64,000 bases of DNA from Saturnia japonica (GCA_033032175.1 CM065321.1:12422501-12486500), one strand, 5' to 3'. Shown: positions 35,783 to 46,989, counted from the first letter of the stretch. Notes: generated from the sequence alone by a model not told the origin. Numbers and translations are program-made.

Positions 35783-36562
35783 TATACTGGGGAATTAGTA
35801 CGACCTATGAGGGTAATCGGACCAGCCGTAGAATATATAAACAGAACTAAATGTTTGGAGTTATTTGTGTTACGTGATGCGAAATCATCTCTGCCAGGCC
35901 GACAGTGGTTATCGGAATTGAAGATACAATTACCTACATTAGAATATAATTTACTTAATAATATAGACGATAAGATTTTTGATTTGAAGGAATTCAGTTC
36001 CAGATATTGTGAAGTGTTTGCGGACGGGTTGGGCCGCTTCACTGGCGGCACCGTGAGCATAAGTGTGCGGGAGGGCGCGCGGACTGTATTCATGCGTGAG
36101 CGACCGCTTGCTTACGCGCTGCGGGAACCAGTGGAGCGCACGTTCAGCCAGCTGGTGCGCGGCGGCATACTCACCCCCGTTGATCGGTCTGATTGGGCCA
36201 CGCCTATAAGAAAGACGGTAACATTAGAATTTGTGCTGATTATAAGTTAACTCTAAATGAGGTCATCGAGGTCGACCGTTACCCGTTACCTCGTATGGAG
36301 GACTTATTGGCTCGCTTAGGTAGTGGAGAGAGATTTAGTAAAATAGATTTGTCACAGGCCTACGCTCAGTTTGAATTAGACGATTAAAAAAAATACACTG
36401 TCATCAATACAAATAAGGGTTTATTTATGTATAATCGTTTGGTTTTCGGTCTAGCATCCAGCTCAGGTGTTTTTCAAAATCGATTGGAGCAATTGTTTGC
36501 AAACATACCAGGTGTAGGTGTATTTTTAGATGACATCTTTATTACCGGAAAAAACACGGTTT
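35783..36562 (+). pseudogene. Reverse transcriptase of the Ty3/gypsy element, broken
   Basis: The pre-RT segment contains LPGRQWL near 35895 and EVFADGLGRFTGG near 36010-36050. The RT fingers follow (ILTPVDRSDWATPI, about 36170-36210) and then a frameshift into ICADYKLTLN and FSKIDLSQAY. One TAA interrupts the frame at about 36385. The catalytic FLDD is at about 36523-36534, and the frame ends soon after at a TGA. The region to 36790 holds frameshifted RT thumb/connection text. Confidence 0.88.
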
Positions 36563-36799
36563 GAGGGTTAAAAAAGAAAAATGTACATCCTTTGCAGTCA
36601 GTGAGTTATTTAGGTCATTATTATAAACAAAGATGGAATTCAAACTTGTCCCGAAAAAGTTTAAACCGTTTGGAATACTCCACCTCCTAAGAATGTTTCG
36701 GAACTCAAGGCGTTTATGACCTATAATTAAGGTCTCATTATGTATTATGCTAATTTCGTGAGAAATGTGAGTACAATTTTAGCGCCTTTGTACAATCTT

Positions 36800-37694
36800 T
36801 TGAGAGCTAACGTTAAGTTTATTTAACGTTACGTCTACTTTCGCACGCTTTGGACTACCGACTGAAGTGGTGTCAGACCAAGGACCACCGTTCACGAGTC
36901 TGGAATTTAAAAACTTTTTAACTGCTAATGGAATCCGTCAGTCTTTTTCACCGGTGTACCATCCATCATCCAATGGTGCCGCTGAGAATGCGGTTAAATT
37001 ATGTAAGCAAACCATTAAGAAAGCATATAGGGATTCAGTAGACGTGGATGCCGCGCTACAGACTTTTCTATTAGCTTATAGAAATAGTTTTCATAGTACT
37101 ACTGGGGAAAGCCCAGTACTGTTACTCCAACGTCGCTCTTTACGTTCTCGTCTCGATTTATTACGTGGCGGACGCGCTATCGATGACCATGTTAGGGATT
37201 CACAAGCACGACAAACAAAAAACGCAGGCGGAATACCGCGAACTTTAAATGAAGGCGAGGAGGTTTGGATGAGGACTTATGGGGGACGAGACAAATGGGT
37301 TCGAGGTACAATTACTAAGGAAGGTACGCGAAGGTACGTTGTGGACGCGGGTAATGGTCGGCTTTCGCGAAGACATGTTGATCAATTGAATCGTAGATCT
37401 TTATTAACTGATGTTCAGTACCCATCACAAAATGATAAAGATAATTTAGTGTCCAGGGGTGGTGAGGATGCTGTAGTTTGCCCGAGATCGGAAATAGAGG
37501 CGAAGGTTGCAGATGATGAGGTGGCAGGCAGTGAACAAGAGAATTATATTGATAGTTGTCCAGTAAGTCCACCTGGCTCCCTTGAATACGAGTCCGCAAC
37601 TTCACCTCCATTGGAGTCTCCAAAAGAACCGCGTTATCCTAAGCGATCACGGAAATCAGTAATTAGATATAGCATTGATGATTATCATAAGTGA
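36800..37694 (+). pseudogene. Integrase C-terminal half of the Ty3/gypsy element
   Basis: From about 36830 an open frame starts in the middle of the integrase core: VVSDQGPPFTS contains the second catalytic Asp and HPSSNGAAENAV includes the catalytic Glu. The usual C-terminal domain (GEEVWMRTYG...KWVRGTI) and an acidic tail follow to the stop at 37692-37694. The HHCC zinc domain and the first catalytic Asp are absent because of the internal deletion, so the enzyme cannot work. Confidence 0.9.
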
Positions 37695-37831
37695 ATGTTG
37701 CTTGTAATATGTTGTATGTGATTATATTATTGTTCATTTAAAATTTTGTTATGCCATATATAGTCTTGTAAAAGTTATTGTTATATTTAGAGCATTATTG
37801 TTATATAAGCCTTATAAGGATATTCATATAT

Positions 37832-37843
37832 TTAGTGAGGAGG
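37832..37843 (+). promoter_or_regulatory. Polypurine tract
   Basis: AGTGAGGAGG directly precedes the right LTR. This purine run is the expected second-strand primer site. Confidence 0.6.
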
Positions 37844-37935
37844 TGTGATGTATTGTGTATTTCTTTGTACACGTCACTCGTACGTCATTCGTGTCAGCTG
37901 GCCGTGCAAGCCAGACGTATGTAATAAATAAAACA
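37844..37935 (+). repeat. Right LTR of the Ty3/gypsy element
   Basis: This 92-bp repeat starts TGTGATG and ends AAAACA. It contains AATAAATAAAA near its end, a plausible poly(A) signal. It is short for an LTR and longer than the 58-base remnant on the left. Confidence 0.75.
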
Positions 37936-37940
37936 GTTAG
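37936..37940. repeat. Right target-site duplication
   Basis: GTTAG repeats the 5 bases at 34707-34711. Confidence 0.75.
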
Positions 37941-37944
37941 GTTA

Positions 37945-38045
37945 TTTGTAATATTGGTAGCATTTTTCGTGATGTAAGTAGTTTAGTTATTGTGCACAAG
38001 TGAAGTGAATCATAAAATATAACAAAAGAGTCACCATCTTACTAA
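37945..38045 (+). repeat. Family C repeat, 5' fragment
   Basis: ATTGGTAGCATTTTTCGTGATG and CAAGTGAAGTGAATCATAAAAT match family C. It lies right after the Ty3/gypsy target duplication. Confidence 0.5.
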
Positions 38046-39444
38046 AGAGTTGTTTAAAAAACGCTGTAGAGTCTTAGTCCGCATACTTTACAAAAATAGA
38101 TTATTGATATTAAATACATTTAAAATACAACACAACTTATTGACTTATACTGAGCTTTTTCAACTATAGTTTTTCAATTCTGAAGATTAGAAAATAAATT
38201 CCATACACGTGATATTGGCATAACTCTGTATAAACAAACGTCGCCAACGTTTTGTTTCAATAAGAAAAAGTAAAAAGTGTCTCAAATGTGGCGGATAATC
38301 GCCCTCGGTAAGCGTGCGCCTTCGCGCGTTAAATATCTATAAAACCATCATTAATTCGCAAGCATTTAAGTCATAATTACTATAATGGGGACGACAATAG
38401 ATCAGTAGAGCCACTGGGAATGGTCGGGAGCCACTCAATTATGTGGCATTCAGGAGCGGTGGTGTTTGCACTGGCTGCCAGTCGAGTGGCGGGTACGAGT
38501 GCTCTCATTGGCTAACCATCCTGCTGTAAGGGGGAGGGAGTGCTCCCCTACCTTGTAAATTTGATAAAGCTCTGTGGATAGGATCTTTTCTTGGGAACCA
38601 GTTTTACCGCGTATTTTCATAATATTTAGATAAATGAAACACTCAATTGCTAATGTTATATTTCGAAACCATTCAGAGCCGAAATCTTGAGTTATTTTCA
38701 GGCATCGGAACGATTATTCAATAACTTGGAATATTAACAGATGAGAATTCTAATCAAATAATAAATAATTTATCTACTATGTATATTTCATATGTTATAA
38801 AATTTGGTTATCAAATACATTGTATCAGTGTCTACACTACAACTATAAAGGGTAGATATAATGTGAACCATCTTATATTGGGGACAAGTTGCAAATTACA
38901 ATTCAAAAACTCACCGAAACGGCGCTAGTGTAACAAGAGGGAATGATACTTTTTCGTTATTTTTAAACATTTAAAAACTAAAACTAAAAAAAAACTTGAA
39001 CAATAATGGGAAATGTTTTTGGAGTGAAAAGTTGTATAAATGGGCGAAAATTTTAAAATAATAACTTGTGGCGCTATCTTTAAAATTTACGCACTAACTA
39101 CCGTGGCGCTACCCAAATTTGCCGCTTTTCGACGGACACTGTTTCATACATAGAGTTGGTACTTCTGATAGAAACCCTCCATAGCTACCTACAATAAGAT
39201 AATTGTTTGTCAATAATGGCAAGTCAACAAAATAGAGTAACGCGGTAGCACAGCGGTAGCGAGCACACACGGGATCCCTTTTGTCTTCCCTCCTCGGCAG
39301 TAGTACCTACAACTGTTCTGTTATTATTAAACGTTAAGACGCACAAGAGTTCCATTGAATATACCTGATAATAGATAGCAAATAGATGAGTATAGAGTGA
39401 ATATAGATACTAGTTTACAGACAGATTAAAACCAAATACCTATA
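38046..39444. other. Non-coding stretch with GC island
   Basis: 38275-38550 holds a GC-richer block (GCCCTCGGTAAGCGTGCG; GAGCGGTGGTGTTTGCACTGG; a GGGGGAGGGAG run) without an open frame. Other parts are AT-rich. Confidence 0.45.
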
Positions 39445-39625
39445 TTAAATAAAGAGGCCTCTTCCCAACGAAAAAGGCATGCTTATTCACCAAGCCAGGA
39501 ACACAAAATGTTGGCTATTTCAAACGCATACAAATAAATAGATATATTATTTTGGCACTATATTGTGTTACTACAAGAATATTTTTCAAGGCGTTCAGGT
39601 TTCGTCAAAGTCTTTTCTTTTATTG
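39445..39625. repeat. SINE-like fragment (related to 23.5 kb)
   Basis: AGGCCTCTTCCCAACG, GGCTATTTCAAACGCATAC, GTTACTACAAGAATATTTTTC and TTCAGGTTTCGTCAAAGTC align in order with the 23.5 kb fragment. Confidence 0.45.
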
Positions 39626-39664
39626 TATAACGTATTACTAAATCAATTCAAATTAGTAGATTTT

Positions 39665-39715
39665 TTGATCACCGCGTCGATAGACGTGAGTTCGAATCAA
39701 CAACAGGACAAAGTT
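39665..39715 (+). mobile_element. SINE family 2, head fragment
   Basis: ACCGCGTCGATAGACGTGAG and TTCGAAT match the family 2 head; the body is not recognisable. Confidence 0.4.
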
Positions 39716-40039
39716 AGTCATAATTATTAACATTATTATCAATGAAAATAATCTAAAATCATTTTACTAACTTTTACGTAAAACTTTAAATTTTTTTTAC
39801 ACAAATAAATCAAATAAAAGTCAGTAAAATTAATTCATATTATTATCATTTATAGCTAACTTCATCATGTAGCACTTCCGCCACACGATGCGCGCTCAGC
39901 TCTCAATTTTACCCTTTAATGAACGCAGCGAAAGGAGTCCAACCTCAAAAAACTATGACATTGGTTAAAAAAAATTTAAAGCGACAAGTAGGAGTAGGTT
40001 GACCTTATCCCATAATTTTCCTTGCACTACAAAACCACG

Positions 40040-40295
40040 CGGTCTGGTCTACACGATAGCGCCCATCATGGCACGAACTAAGATGTTCTTTAATTCATAC
40101 CTTTGTCGTACGGGTCGTACCGTGCAGATGTGGAATAGTCTCCCGGCCTTCCTATGACATTGTGCCCTTCAAAGAAGGCGAGAAGAGGCATTTCAGCAGG
40201 CCGGCATAACATCAACGACTGCCGATGAAATTTATATCACCGACGGTCGCCGTTGTTTGTGAAATGTACCGTACTTACCATCAGGTACTACGTAA
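40040..40295 (+). mobile_element. LINE 3' fragment, same tail family
   Basis: This is one of the longer copies: YLCRTGRTVQMWNSLP is readable and is followed by a GAGAAGAGGCATTTCAGCAGGCC segment and TACTTACCATCAGG. It lies next to the RTE-like fragment at 40.37 kb in the same orientation. Confidence 0.7.
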
Positions 40296-40369
40296 ATCAT
40301 CTTGACCAAGATACTGCAGTGACACAAGACCAAAGTCCTTGACCTGTGTGTGTTACCTTTGCTGAGACG

Positions 40370-40775
40370 TGGTTGCTAACTATGGGCCTCATAAGAAAGC
40401 TCAACGTCTCTGAAAGGGCAATGGAGAGGTTCATGCTTAGAGTTTCTCTGTGAGATCGAATCAGAAATGAGGAGGGAGAACCAACGTTCCTGGCATAGTC
40501 CTAAGAATAGCTAGACTTAAGTGGCAGTGAGCGGACCATTTAGCTCGTAGAACGGATGACCGATGGGGCCGAATAGTTCTCGAGTGGCGACCACGTATCG
40601 GAAGACGCAGTTTGGGTAGACCCGCCACAAGGTGGTCCGACGACCTGGTGAAGCTTGTTTGCGGGAAGCCATTGGATGCGGGCATCACAGAACCTGTCGT
40701 TGTGGCTATCTTTTGGGGAGTACCTATGTCCATTATACATATTGATGTTCATCTTTAGGCTGAAATGACACAGTA
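40370..40775 (+). mobile_element. LINE (RTE-like) 3' fragment
   Basis: On the plus strand LRIARLKWQ, DHLARRTDDRWGR and VLEWRPRIGRRSLGRPATRW can be read with a few stops. This is the same conserved C-terminal region as in the RTE element at 42.5 kb, in the opposite orientation and more diverged. Confidence 0.8.
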
Positions 40776-41299
40776 ATTGTGTCTAGCTAGTATAAAAAAA
40801 ACTTAAAAACAATTCTAATCGACACTAATCCACTCGCAGTTGAATTGTCACAGCGCGGCGCAGTACGGCGCCACTTTCGCCCCCACGCACCCGCACTAAT
40901 GTTATTATTTGGCAACATTTACTAAATAATTTGCTCGTTAAACGTCCGCCGATACGCACCCTATTCCCTAACTACCGTATTGTGTCGGCGACGATTTGCC
41001 CGCCCGCGCCCTCCCGCGGGACCTAACGACTGGATTCAACCAATACAACTGTAACATTAATTACTTGGCCGTCTTTTGTACTGATATTTGTAGTAACATG
41101 CTCTTTTGTGAACGATATGAAATTAATAACGTCTCTGTTATTGTACGGGGGTGGATTAGATAACTATCGGTTACGTTTACAAAGAACTGTTATAGGTGCG
41201 TATGTTAGTGTAGTTGATGAGTTTTCGTTAAGCTTCTTGAAGTAATTCTGATATTAAATAACTAATATTCGACCGAAAGAAAATTTTCATCTGATACCC
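40776..41299. other. Non-coding stretch with GC island
   Basis: 40845-41035 is strongly GC-rich (CACAGCGCGGCGCAGTACGG; GCCCGCCCGCGCCCTCCCGC). No open frame supports a gene. It may be a promoter or enhancer, or the edge of an undetected gene. Confidence 0.4.
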
Positions 41300-41800
41300 A
41301 AACTTTGCCTCGTTTTCAGTTTCGGCCCAAACCAAAACTGAAATTTATTTTGACATGTTAAAATTTCTGTTGTATACTCTAATTTTCTCAACTTTTTTTC
41401 ACATATCCATAGGTTAACTCGTGTTAAAAGTAATAAAAAACAAGAATTGAAGAAAGAAAACTAAACATAATTTAGTCTTTATTCATGTTATATAAAAAAA
41501 TTAACATGATCAAAAGTAATAAACGTGTCTAAAATCAACACTTATAAGATTCTACAGATTACTTATTAATTGAGTATTTTAAATTTTAATTGTGTTCACA
41601 ATACTCTTAAGATATAATACAAGATTTATACGAGAGTGTAGATAATTAAAAGATACACACGAGTCACGGACGTGCAACAGTACACGAATAGGTACCTACT
41701 GAGTTTTGGCGCGGCCAAATTTCGGCCCAATTTTGGCCAAAACTAAATTTTTTGCCAAAAACTGGCTGAAACCGGAACTGAAACTGAACCTTAGGTTGTT
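41300..41800. repeat. Block bounded by TTTCGGCC-rich ends
   Basis: AGTTTCGGCCCAAACC near 41320 and a dense run near 41705-41790 (GCGGCCAAATTTCGGCCC, TTTTGGCCAAAAC, GGCTGAAACC) resemble the subterminal repeats of a DNA transposon family. About 350 AT-rich bases lie between. No coding capacity is seen. Confidence 0.45.
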
Positions 41801-42401
41801 CATAAAAAGTATTTAAGTCGTCTAGTAATTGATTAGCTGAACATAATAACTTATTTTCTATATGACATATGTATGTGTCGTATAACTTATGATTTACATA
41901 ATATTTGTATAACCTAATTAATGTAACTGGTTACAATTAGATTTATGTATTTGTTTTGTTAAAAATTGTAATAATTCGTAGGTTTTTTACACAATACACT
42001 TTAGATTAACTACCATACTAAAAATGAAGGCAAATAGAAATAATAACAACTTTTATTTAATTATAGTATTGACGTCAAACTGCACTGGGACATTTTAATT
42101 TTGTATGGAACAAAAAATGTTCAAAGTGTCGTTAGCCAAAATATTCTGTGAATTGAAGATTTTTGTTTTTTTTTTTGGAAATTGTTTGTGAGTTTGATGT
42201 ATGAAACGGTTCTAAACCTTTTTATGATATTCCATACATAGATCAACTGAGATATGGTTTTGCATTCCAAGATTTTACCTAGATATGTGTTTTTATTAGT
42301 AAGACGACCAGCTTATTTCGGTCGCCCGGATATTTATGATTATAACTTAGCAAAAAATAACAGGCATTTTTACATGAATTTGTGAATTTTATCTATTAAT
42401 T
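41801..42401. other. AT-rich non-coding stretch
   Basis: Nothing recognised. Confidence 0.5.
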
Positions 42402-43540
42402 ACTAGCTGTGCCAGCGGCTGCGCTTGCCTGGAGTACAGAACCGCTACCCCCGCTCCCAGTTATTTTACAGACAAAAATGCTTATTGTAGGTCATCATCA
42501 TCATCATTTCAGCCGCAGGACGTCCACTGCTGAACATAGGCCTCCCCCATAGATCTCCAGAGCGACCGATCTTGTGCGGCCTGCACCCAACGGCTCCCAG
42601 CGACCTTTATTATGTCGTCTTTCCGTCTAGTGGGGGGCCGTCCTACGCTGCGCTTTCCGGTGCGTGGTCTCCACTCGAGAACCTTTCTACCCCAACGGCC
42701 GTCAGTTCTCCGAGCTATGTGCCCCGCCCACTGCCACTTCAACTTGCTAATCCTTTTGGCTATGTCGGTTACCTTAGTTTGTCTACAAATCTCCTCATTT
42801 CTGATTCGATCTCGTAGAGAAACACCTAGCATAGCCAGAGGGCTATAGAGGAGAGCCATAGCTAGCTGAGCGACCTTGAGCTTTCTTATGAGGCCCACAG
42901 TGAGCGACCACGTCTCTGTGCCGTATGTCATCACTGGCAACACACACTGGTCAAACTGGACTTTTGTCTTGAGCCACTGAGGTATTTTGGACGAGAAGAC
43001 GTCGCGCAGTTTCCCGAACGCTGCCCAGCCGAGTTGGATTCGTCGACTGACCTCTTTTTCAAAGATGGACCTACCTAACTGGACTGTTTGTCCCAGGTAG
43101 ACATATTCTTCAACAACTTCTAGACAAGAGTTCCCAACTGATACTGGGGTGGGCACCACATGGACATTCGACATAATTTTCGTCTTGTCCATGTTAATTT
43201 TAAGGCCCACCTGTTGAGAAACTTTGTCGAGGCCATCGAGCATTGTACCAAGATCTTCCAGCGATTCTGCCATGACTACACGATGTCGTCAGCAAATCGA
43301 AGGTGAGTGATGTACTCGCCATTGACATTGATGCCGAGTCCTTGCCATTTCAGGAGCTTGAAGGCGTCCTCTAGAGCGGCGGTAAACAGTTTATAGGTTT
43401 GTAGGTCATCCTAAGGAAATAGTTCTCGCTGACTTTTTTGTAGAACTTTTTAAGATCTACAAATATGTAGTACATTAACTTGATGTATCTCTTATGGTTT
43501 ACTCAGCATAAGCCATTTAAGCACCCAACATAGTCGTTAC
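42402..43540 (+). repeat. Family A interspersed repeat, split by the RTE insertion
   Basis: The left part (42402-42495) starts CTAGCTGTGCCAGCGGCTGCGCT and runs to ATGCTTATTGTAGG. The right part (43401-43540) resumes with GTCATCCTAAGGAAATAGTTCTCGC and ends near GCATAAGCCATTTAAGC. Together they match the copies at 56.4-57.2 kb and 59.7 kb. Confidence 0.75.
42488..43395 (-). mobile_element. RTE-type LINE, 5'-truncated, nested in family A
   Basis: On the minus strand the RT palm text HLRFADD sits at about 43280-43310; a frameshift follows and a 254-residue open frame runs 43273-42509. That frame contains VGLKINMDKTKIMSN, CVLPVMTYGTETWSL, WQWAGHIARRTDGRWGR and WRPRTGKRSVGRPPTR, the conserved RTE C-terminal region. 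The 3' end is a (GAT)n tail, seen on the plus strand as CATCATCATCAT at 42493-42506. GTAGGTCAT flanks both sides (42487-42495 and about 43401-43409), and the sequence on either side joins into one family A copy. It looks fairly young because the C-terminal frame is intact. Confidence 0.9.
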
Positions 43541-45684
43541 TGCGAATAGATTTTTATTTGCGGGTAACCGTAATTATTTTTCTAAAATAAAAGTCGTCTA
43601 TGTTACTTCTTATAACATCTACTATCTGTGTCCAACAGTTTCGAAGTTTACCTGGAACAAAAAGACAGAAAAAATGATGTTTCGTTATAAGTACCGTATA
43701 TCCTTTCATATGTTCAAATATTTTTTTTACATAGATTTTGTAATCGTTTTTTTTATTTTCAATATATTTATAGTATAGTTGGTGTATACTAGGTATACAT
43801 AATTTGGCGAAAGCTGTGGTTATTACCAATTTCATAAAGGTACTGATACTCAAAATTGACAATCACTACATCTTTTTGTGTTATAAATAAATAAAAATAT
43901 AATGGCGAAAAAGCAAGATAGTTTATTAATATGAACAGAATATACTTCGTTATATTATTCTACAATCGTAGAATAGTATACGTTAATTGGGAAGTCCGCT
44001 TACTAAATATTTATTCGTAAACGCGAAACAGAATAATGTATTCACAGAGCGAACGGAACGTTTTAGCGACGTTTTGCGGCACTGCGCCCTGTCTCCCTTA
44101 CCATTGTTCCCAAATCAAGATATCAAAATTCGAATTTAAAAACGTGAATTTAATATAAGAACCTTGTTTTTCTTCTTTTCTGCCATTATCGAGTGATTAA
44201 TAAAATTATAGAACGTCCTGTGTTAATTTCAGTACCTATTGTAAACAAAATTGTGACTTTCTTGTTAGGCTTTTCAGGGAGTTTTTGTGGCATTATAGAA
44301 TTCATAGTTCATGTTATTATTTCCAATTCACTTCAGTTGTTCATAATAAGAAAGCTTTATTATGCAAAATGACAGACACACAAATTTAATGTTGAATACG
44401 AATAAAAATTGTATTTAATGAAATCTTTCTACTAATTATGTCCTTTTTTGATTTTAGAAATGCTATTAACTTTTTTTTTGACCAAAAAATAGCTACATAC
44501 CTTTAATCACGGTTCATATTAGCATAAAAACATCACGAACAACGTTCGTTTGTACCATAAAGCAAAATCATTTTCTAAGCCTTACTCTTTAAGTGTCTAT
44601 CTTTATACCTATAATAAAATTGTAAATTCTCCCTGCTCGAAAGCTTTTTTTTTCGAACTGAAAATACTGTTTGCCTTGAGGACCCTGGAGCCATTAAAGG
44701 CTTTGACAGCTTCATCGGGTTTGAGAGCGAGCGTTTATGGCACTCAGCCGCAAAAGCGAGGCAATAAGCTCAAGGGTGCCAATGAGGCCGAAGCTCGGCT
44801 TGGACTGATGCCGGTGTTCGAAAGCGTGTCACTTAAAAACTACTGATTCATCTCGAATATCGTTTTCATATTAGTAAGCATCTAGGCAATATATCATTCC
44901 GCTTTTCTAAGGGAAAAGTAGCAAAAATAAAATTATCAAAAAAAAAAGACAATCCTTGACTGTATTCAACTTGAATACAAGGCTTAAAGAGATATCTACT
45001 CGTTATAATACATTTAAACAGATTTATTCATTACTAGCTATTAAAACTAGCATTTAGTAAAAATATGTTATTTTAACGTTACAAACATAGAAATCAATTT
45101 TATTAATTTGTTAAATTTTAATAAATGAGCAAGAAGACTTACCTTTTAGACACCACAGATGTAAATATAATGATTACCTCTGTCGGATAGTCCGTGGTGG
45201 AGTTTAGAATTAGTTATGGTTCTGTTAGAATGGGCTTGATTTTGATTATAAAAATTGGTTGAAATAAATAAAGCCTTCTTGATTGCTGTTAATATTTGTT
45301 TAATATAATACAGTATCTAGAAAAATAATGGTACCTATGTCTCGTAGTAATAGATCCCCAGAGAGAATGAAGTCCCCGCAAACGGAATGTATAATTGAAT
45401 AACCCTCGGAACGCGATGGCTAATACTAAAATTAGCAATACGATATGAATAAATAGATTTTGGTCTCCGCCGGAGCAGATGTCATGGGAATAGCTGGTAA
45501 GGGACTCGTCGGAGGGTGTTTATCGAATCATTAGTTTTGCTAATGAAGGGTTGCGTACAATTTTCCAACTAAATCGTCGTAAAGAGTCGAGGAGTTGTTT
45601 TGTCGCGTTTGGTCTATTGTAACGCCTGGACAAATTACAACGAAATATATCATTGATTTTGCTCAGTGGTTTTGAATAGGAGTT
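43541..45684. other. Non-coding stretch
   Basis: AT-rich with GC-richer patches at 44035-44110, 44665-44840 and 45355-45620. The frame at 44550-44846 has no family match. Confidence 0.45.
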
Positions 45685-45995
45685 TAAGCAATGATGGCAC
45701 AGTTAGTAGCGTATACGGACTCCGCGTCGATCGACGTGAGTTCGAATCCCTGCAATGAGCCTGAGTTTTCGCTGAAGGAAAACATCGTGATGAAATCATA
45801 GCATGGTGTTAGGACTTTTTCAAATGACCACCTGGATAGCTACCGCCCTCGAGTTGAAAATCTGTCGCCAAACACCAATAGGTGTGTTCCGGCAGCTGCA
45901 CCTGAGAGCCAGTCTTCCTCAAGGTTTACCGTTCTACCATCTTCGGTCACATCGTCACTTAAGATCAAATGAGATTGTGGCCACAACACAAAACA
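45685..45995 (+). mobile_element. tRNA-derived SINE, family 2
   Basis: This is the plus-strand counterpart of the 32.4 kb copy. The B box AGTTCGAATCC is at 45739-45749, followed by GCTGAAGGAAAACATCGTGA, GTTGAAAATCTGTCGCC and a 3' end at GAGATTGTGGCCACAAC. Confidence 0.8.
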
Positions 45996-46054
45996 TATAA
46001 CGCAAAAAAATTAACCGTTTTGTGTTCATATTTCTTATTTATTGTATTTATAAT

Positions 46055-46335
46055 AACTAGTCGTGACTTACGGTTTCACCCGTGTTATTTGAGCAACTCT
46101 CCACGGTGCCGCCGTCAACACACTCGTGTAGCCAATCGTTGTTCTCACTTTCCGTAAAGCTTTTAATTATTTGAAATTCATGGTTACTGCTCTTCTCTTT
46201 AAAGTTGTAGCGTAATGTTTTATAGCCTATATCATTTATCAATATACAAGCTATGAAAGACCAAAACGGATTTTTCAAATCTGCGTGGTAGTTCCAGAGT
46301 TTAGCACGTTCAAACAGACATTTAAACGTGCTCTA
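46055..46335 (+). repeat. Family D interspersed repeat
   Basis: TCGTGACTTACGGTTTCACCC, GGTTACTGCTCTTCTC, GTTGTAGCGTAATGTTTTATAGCC and TTTAGCACGTTCAAACAGAC match the copy at 2.1 kb. Confidence 0.6.
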
Positions 46336-46344
46336 GATTTAAGT

Positions 46345-46550
46345 GCTTTAGATGGGTTAGGCAGAGGTGTACTAACGTAAACCCACAGTTCGCCGGTATG
46401 TTTTTAGGTTTCGTGTAATAGGGGGTGAGCCTATTGCCCTTAATCGGCACAAAGCCAATTTCCGAGCTGTTACTGAGAATTTCATAGGAAAAACCCAATA
46501 ACACTTATGAACACTTAGTCTCGCTTATGAACACTAGGCTAATGAGGCAG
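46345..46550 (-). mobile_element. tRNA-derived SINE, family 1, decayed head
   Basis: The body matches the 8.6 kb copy (AGTTCGCCGGTATG, GAGCCTATTGCC, CGAGCTGTTACTGAG on the plus strand). The head is shortened and keeps only ACACTAGGCTAATGAG. Confidence 0.75.
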
Positions 46551-46674
46551 TTACTACCTAAAGGTTATAGTCACACGATATGTATATAATTCATTATTAT
46601 GCATAATACAGCATGTCCTTGAACGTACTATCGGGCTGAAACGCCGAGGGTGCAGCGCCGAGTCAAGTTTTCTT

Positions 46675-46755
46675 ATTGCTCTAAAACTTTGCTCGACCTG
46701 GGAATCGAAACTAGAACCTCGAGCAAAACAGGCGCTTTGGACCACTAGGCTAAAT
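46675..46755 (-). mobile_element. SINE family 1 head, second partial copy
   Basis: GCTCGACCTGGGAATCGAAAC and ACCACTAGGCTAAAT are the B- and A-box parts read on the plus strand. The body to the left differs from family 1, so this may be a related SINE sharing the head. Confidence 0.6.
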
Positions 46756-46989
46756 ACATCATTAAATAAATAAAATGTACAAAAAAATTATGAGAGTTGG
46801 AATGTTTTTTACTATAGAGCAATTATAATGCATGGATCAAGAGACATCTTGCATAATATAATATTGTCACTCTAAGTATTTTTTATCAGTATACTTCATA
46901 TGTTTTTAATTATTTAATTGTAATATCACGGCAAAGTGATTGCATTGTGTGTTATGGTAATCCAAAAACCACGGCGACCACCGAGAAAT

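Larger units (their letters stand above)
34712..37935 (+). mobile_element. Degenerate Ty3/gypsy LTR retrotransposon, Mag-like
   Basis: A 3.2 kb element is bounded by TG...CA LTR ends and a GTTAG target duplication. In order it carries a short left LTR remnant, a tRNA primer site, gag with two zinc knuckles, an aspartic protease (DTGS), reverse transcriptase up to FLDD, and the C-terminal half of integrase. It then has a polypurine tract and a 92-bp right LTR. RNase H and the N-terminal half of integrase are missing, and stops and frameshifts interrupt gag and pol. The pol sequence resembles the Mag / K02A2.6-like lineage common in moths. It is not autonomous. Confidence 0.92.

Noticed and set aside
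42572..42848. Plus-strand frames over the RTE element
   Set aside because: Antisense shadows of the RTE C-terminal frame.
44550..44846. 98-residue frame ending in a GC-richer patch
   Set aside because: No recognisable domain; probably chance within an unidentified GC patch.
46057..46278. 73-residue minus-strand frame
   Set aside because: It lies within family D, a non-coding interspersed repeat also found at 2.1 kb.
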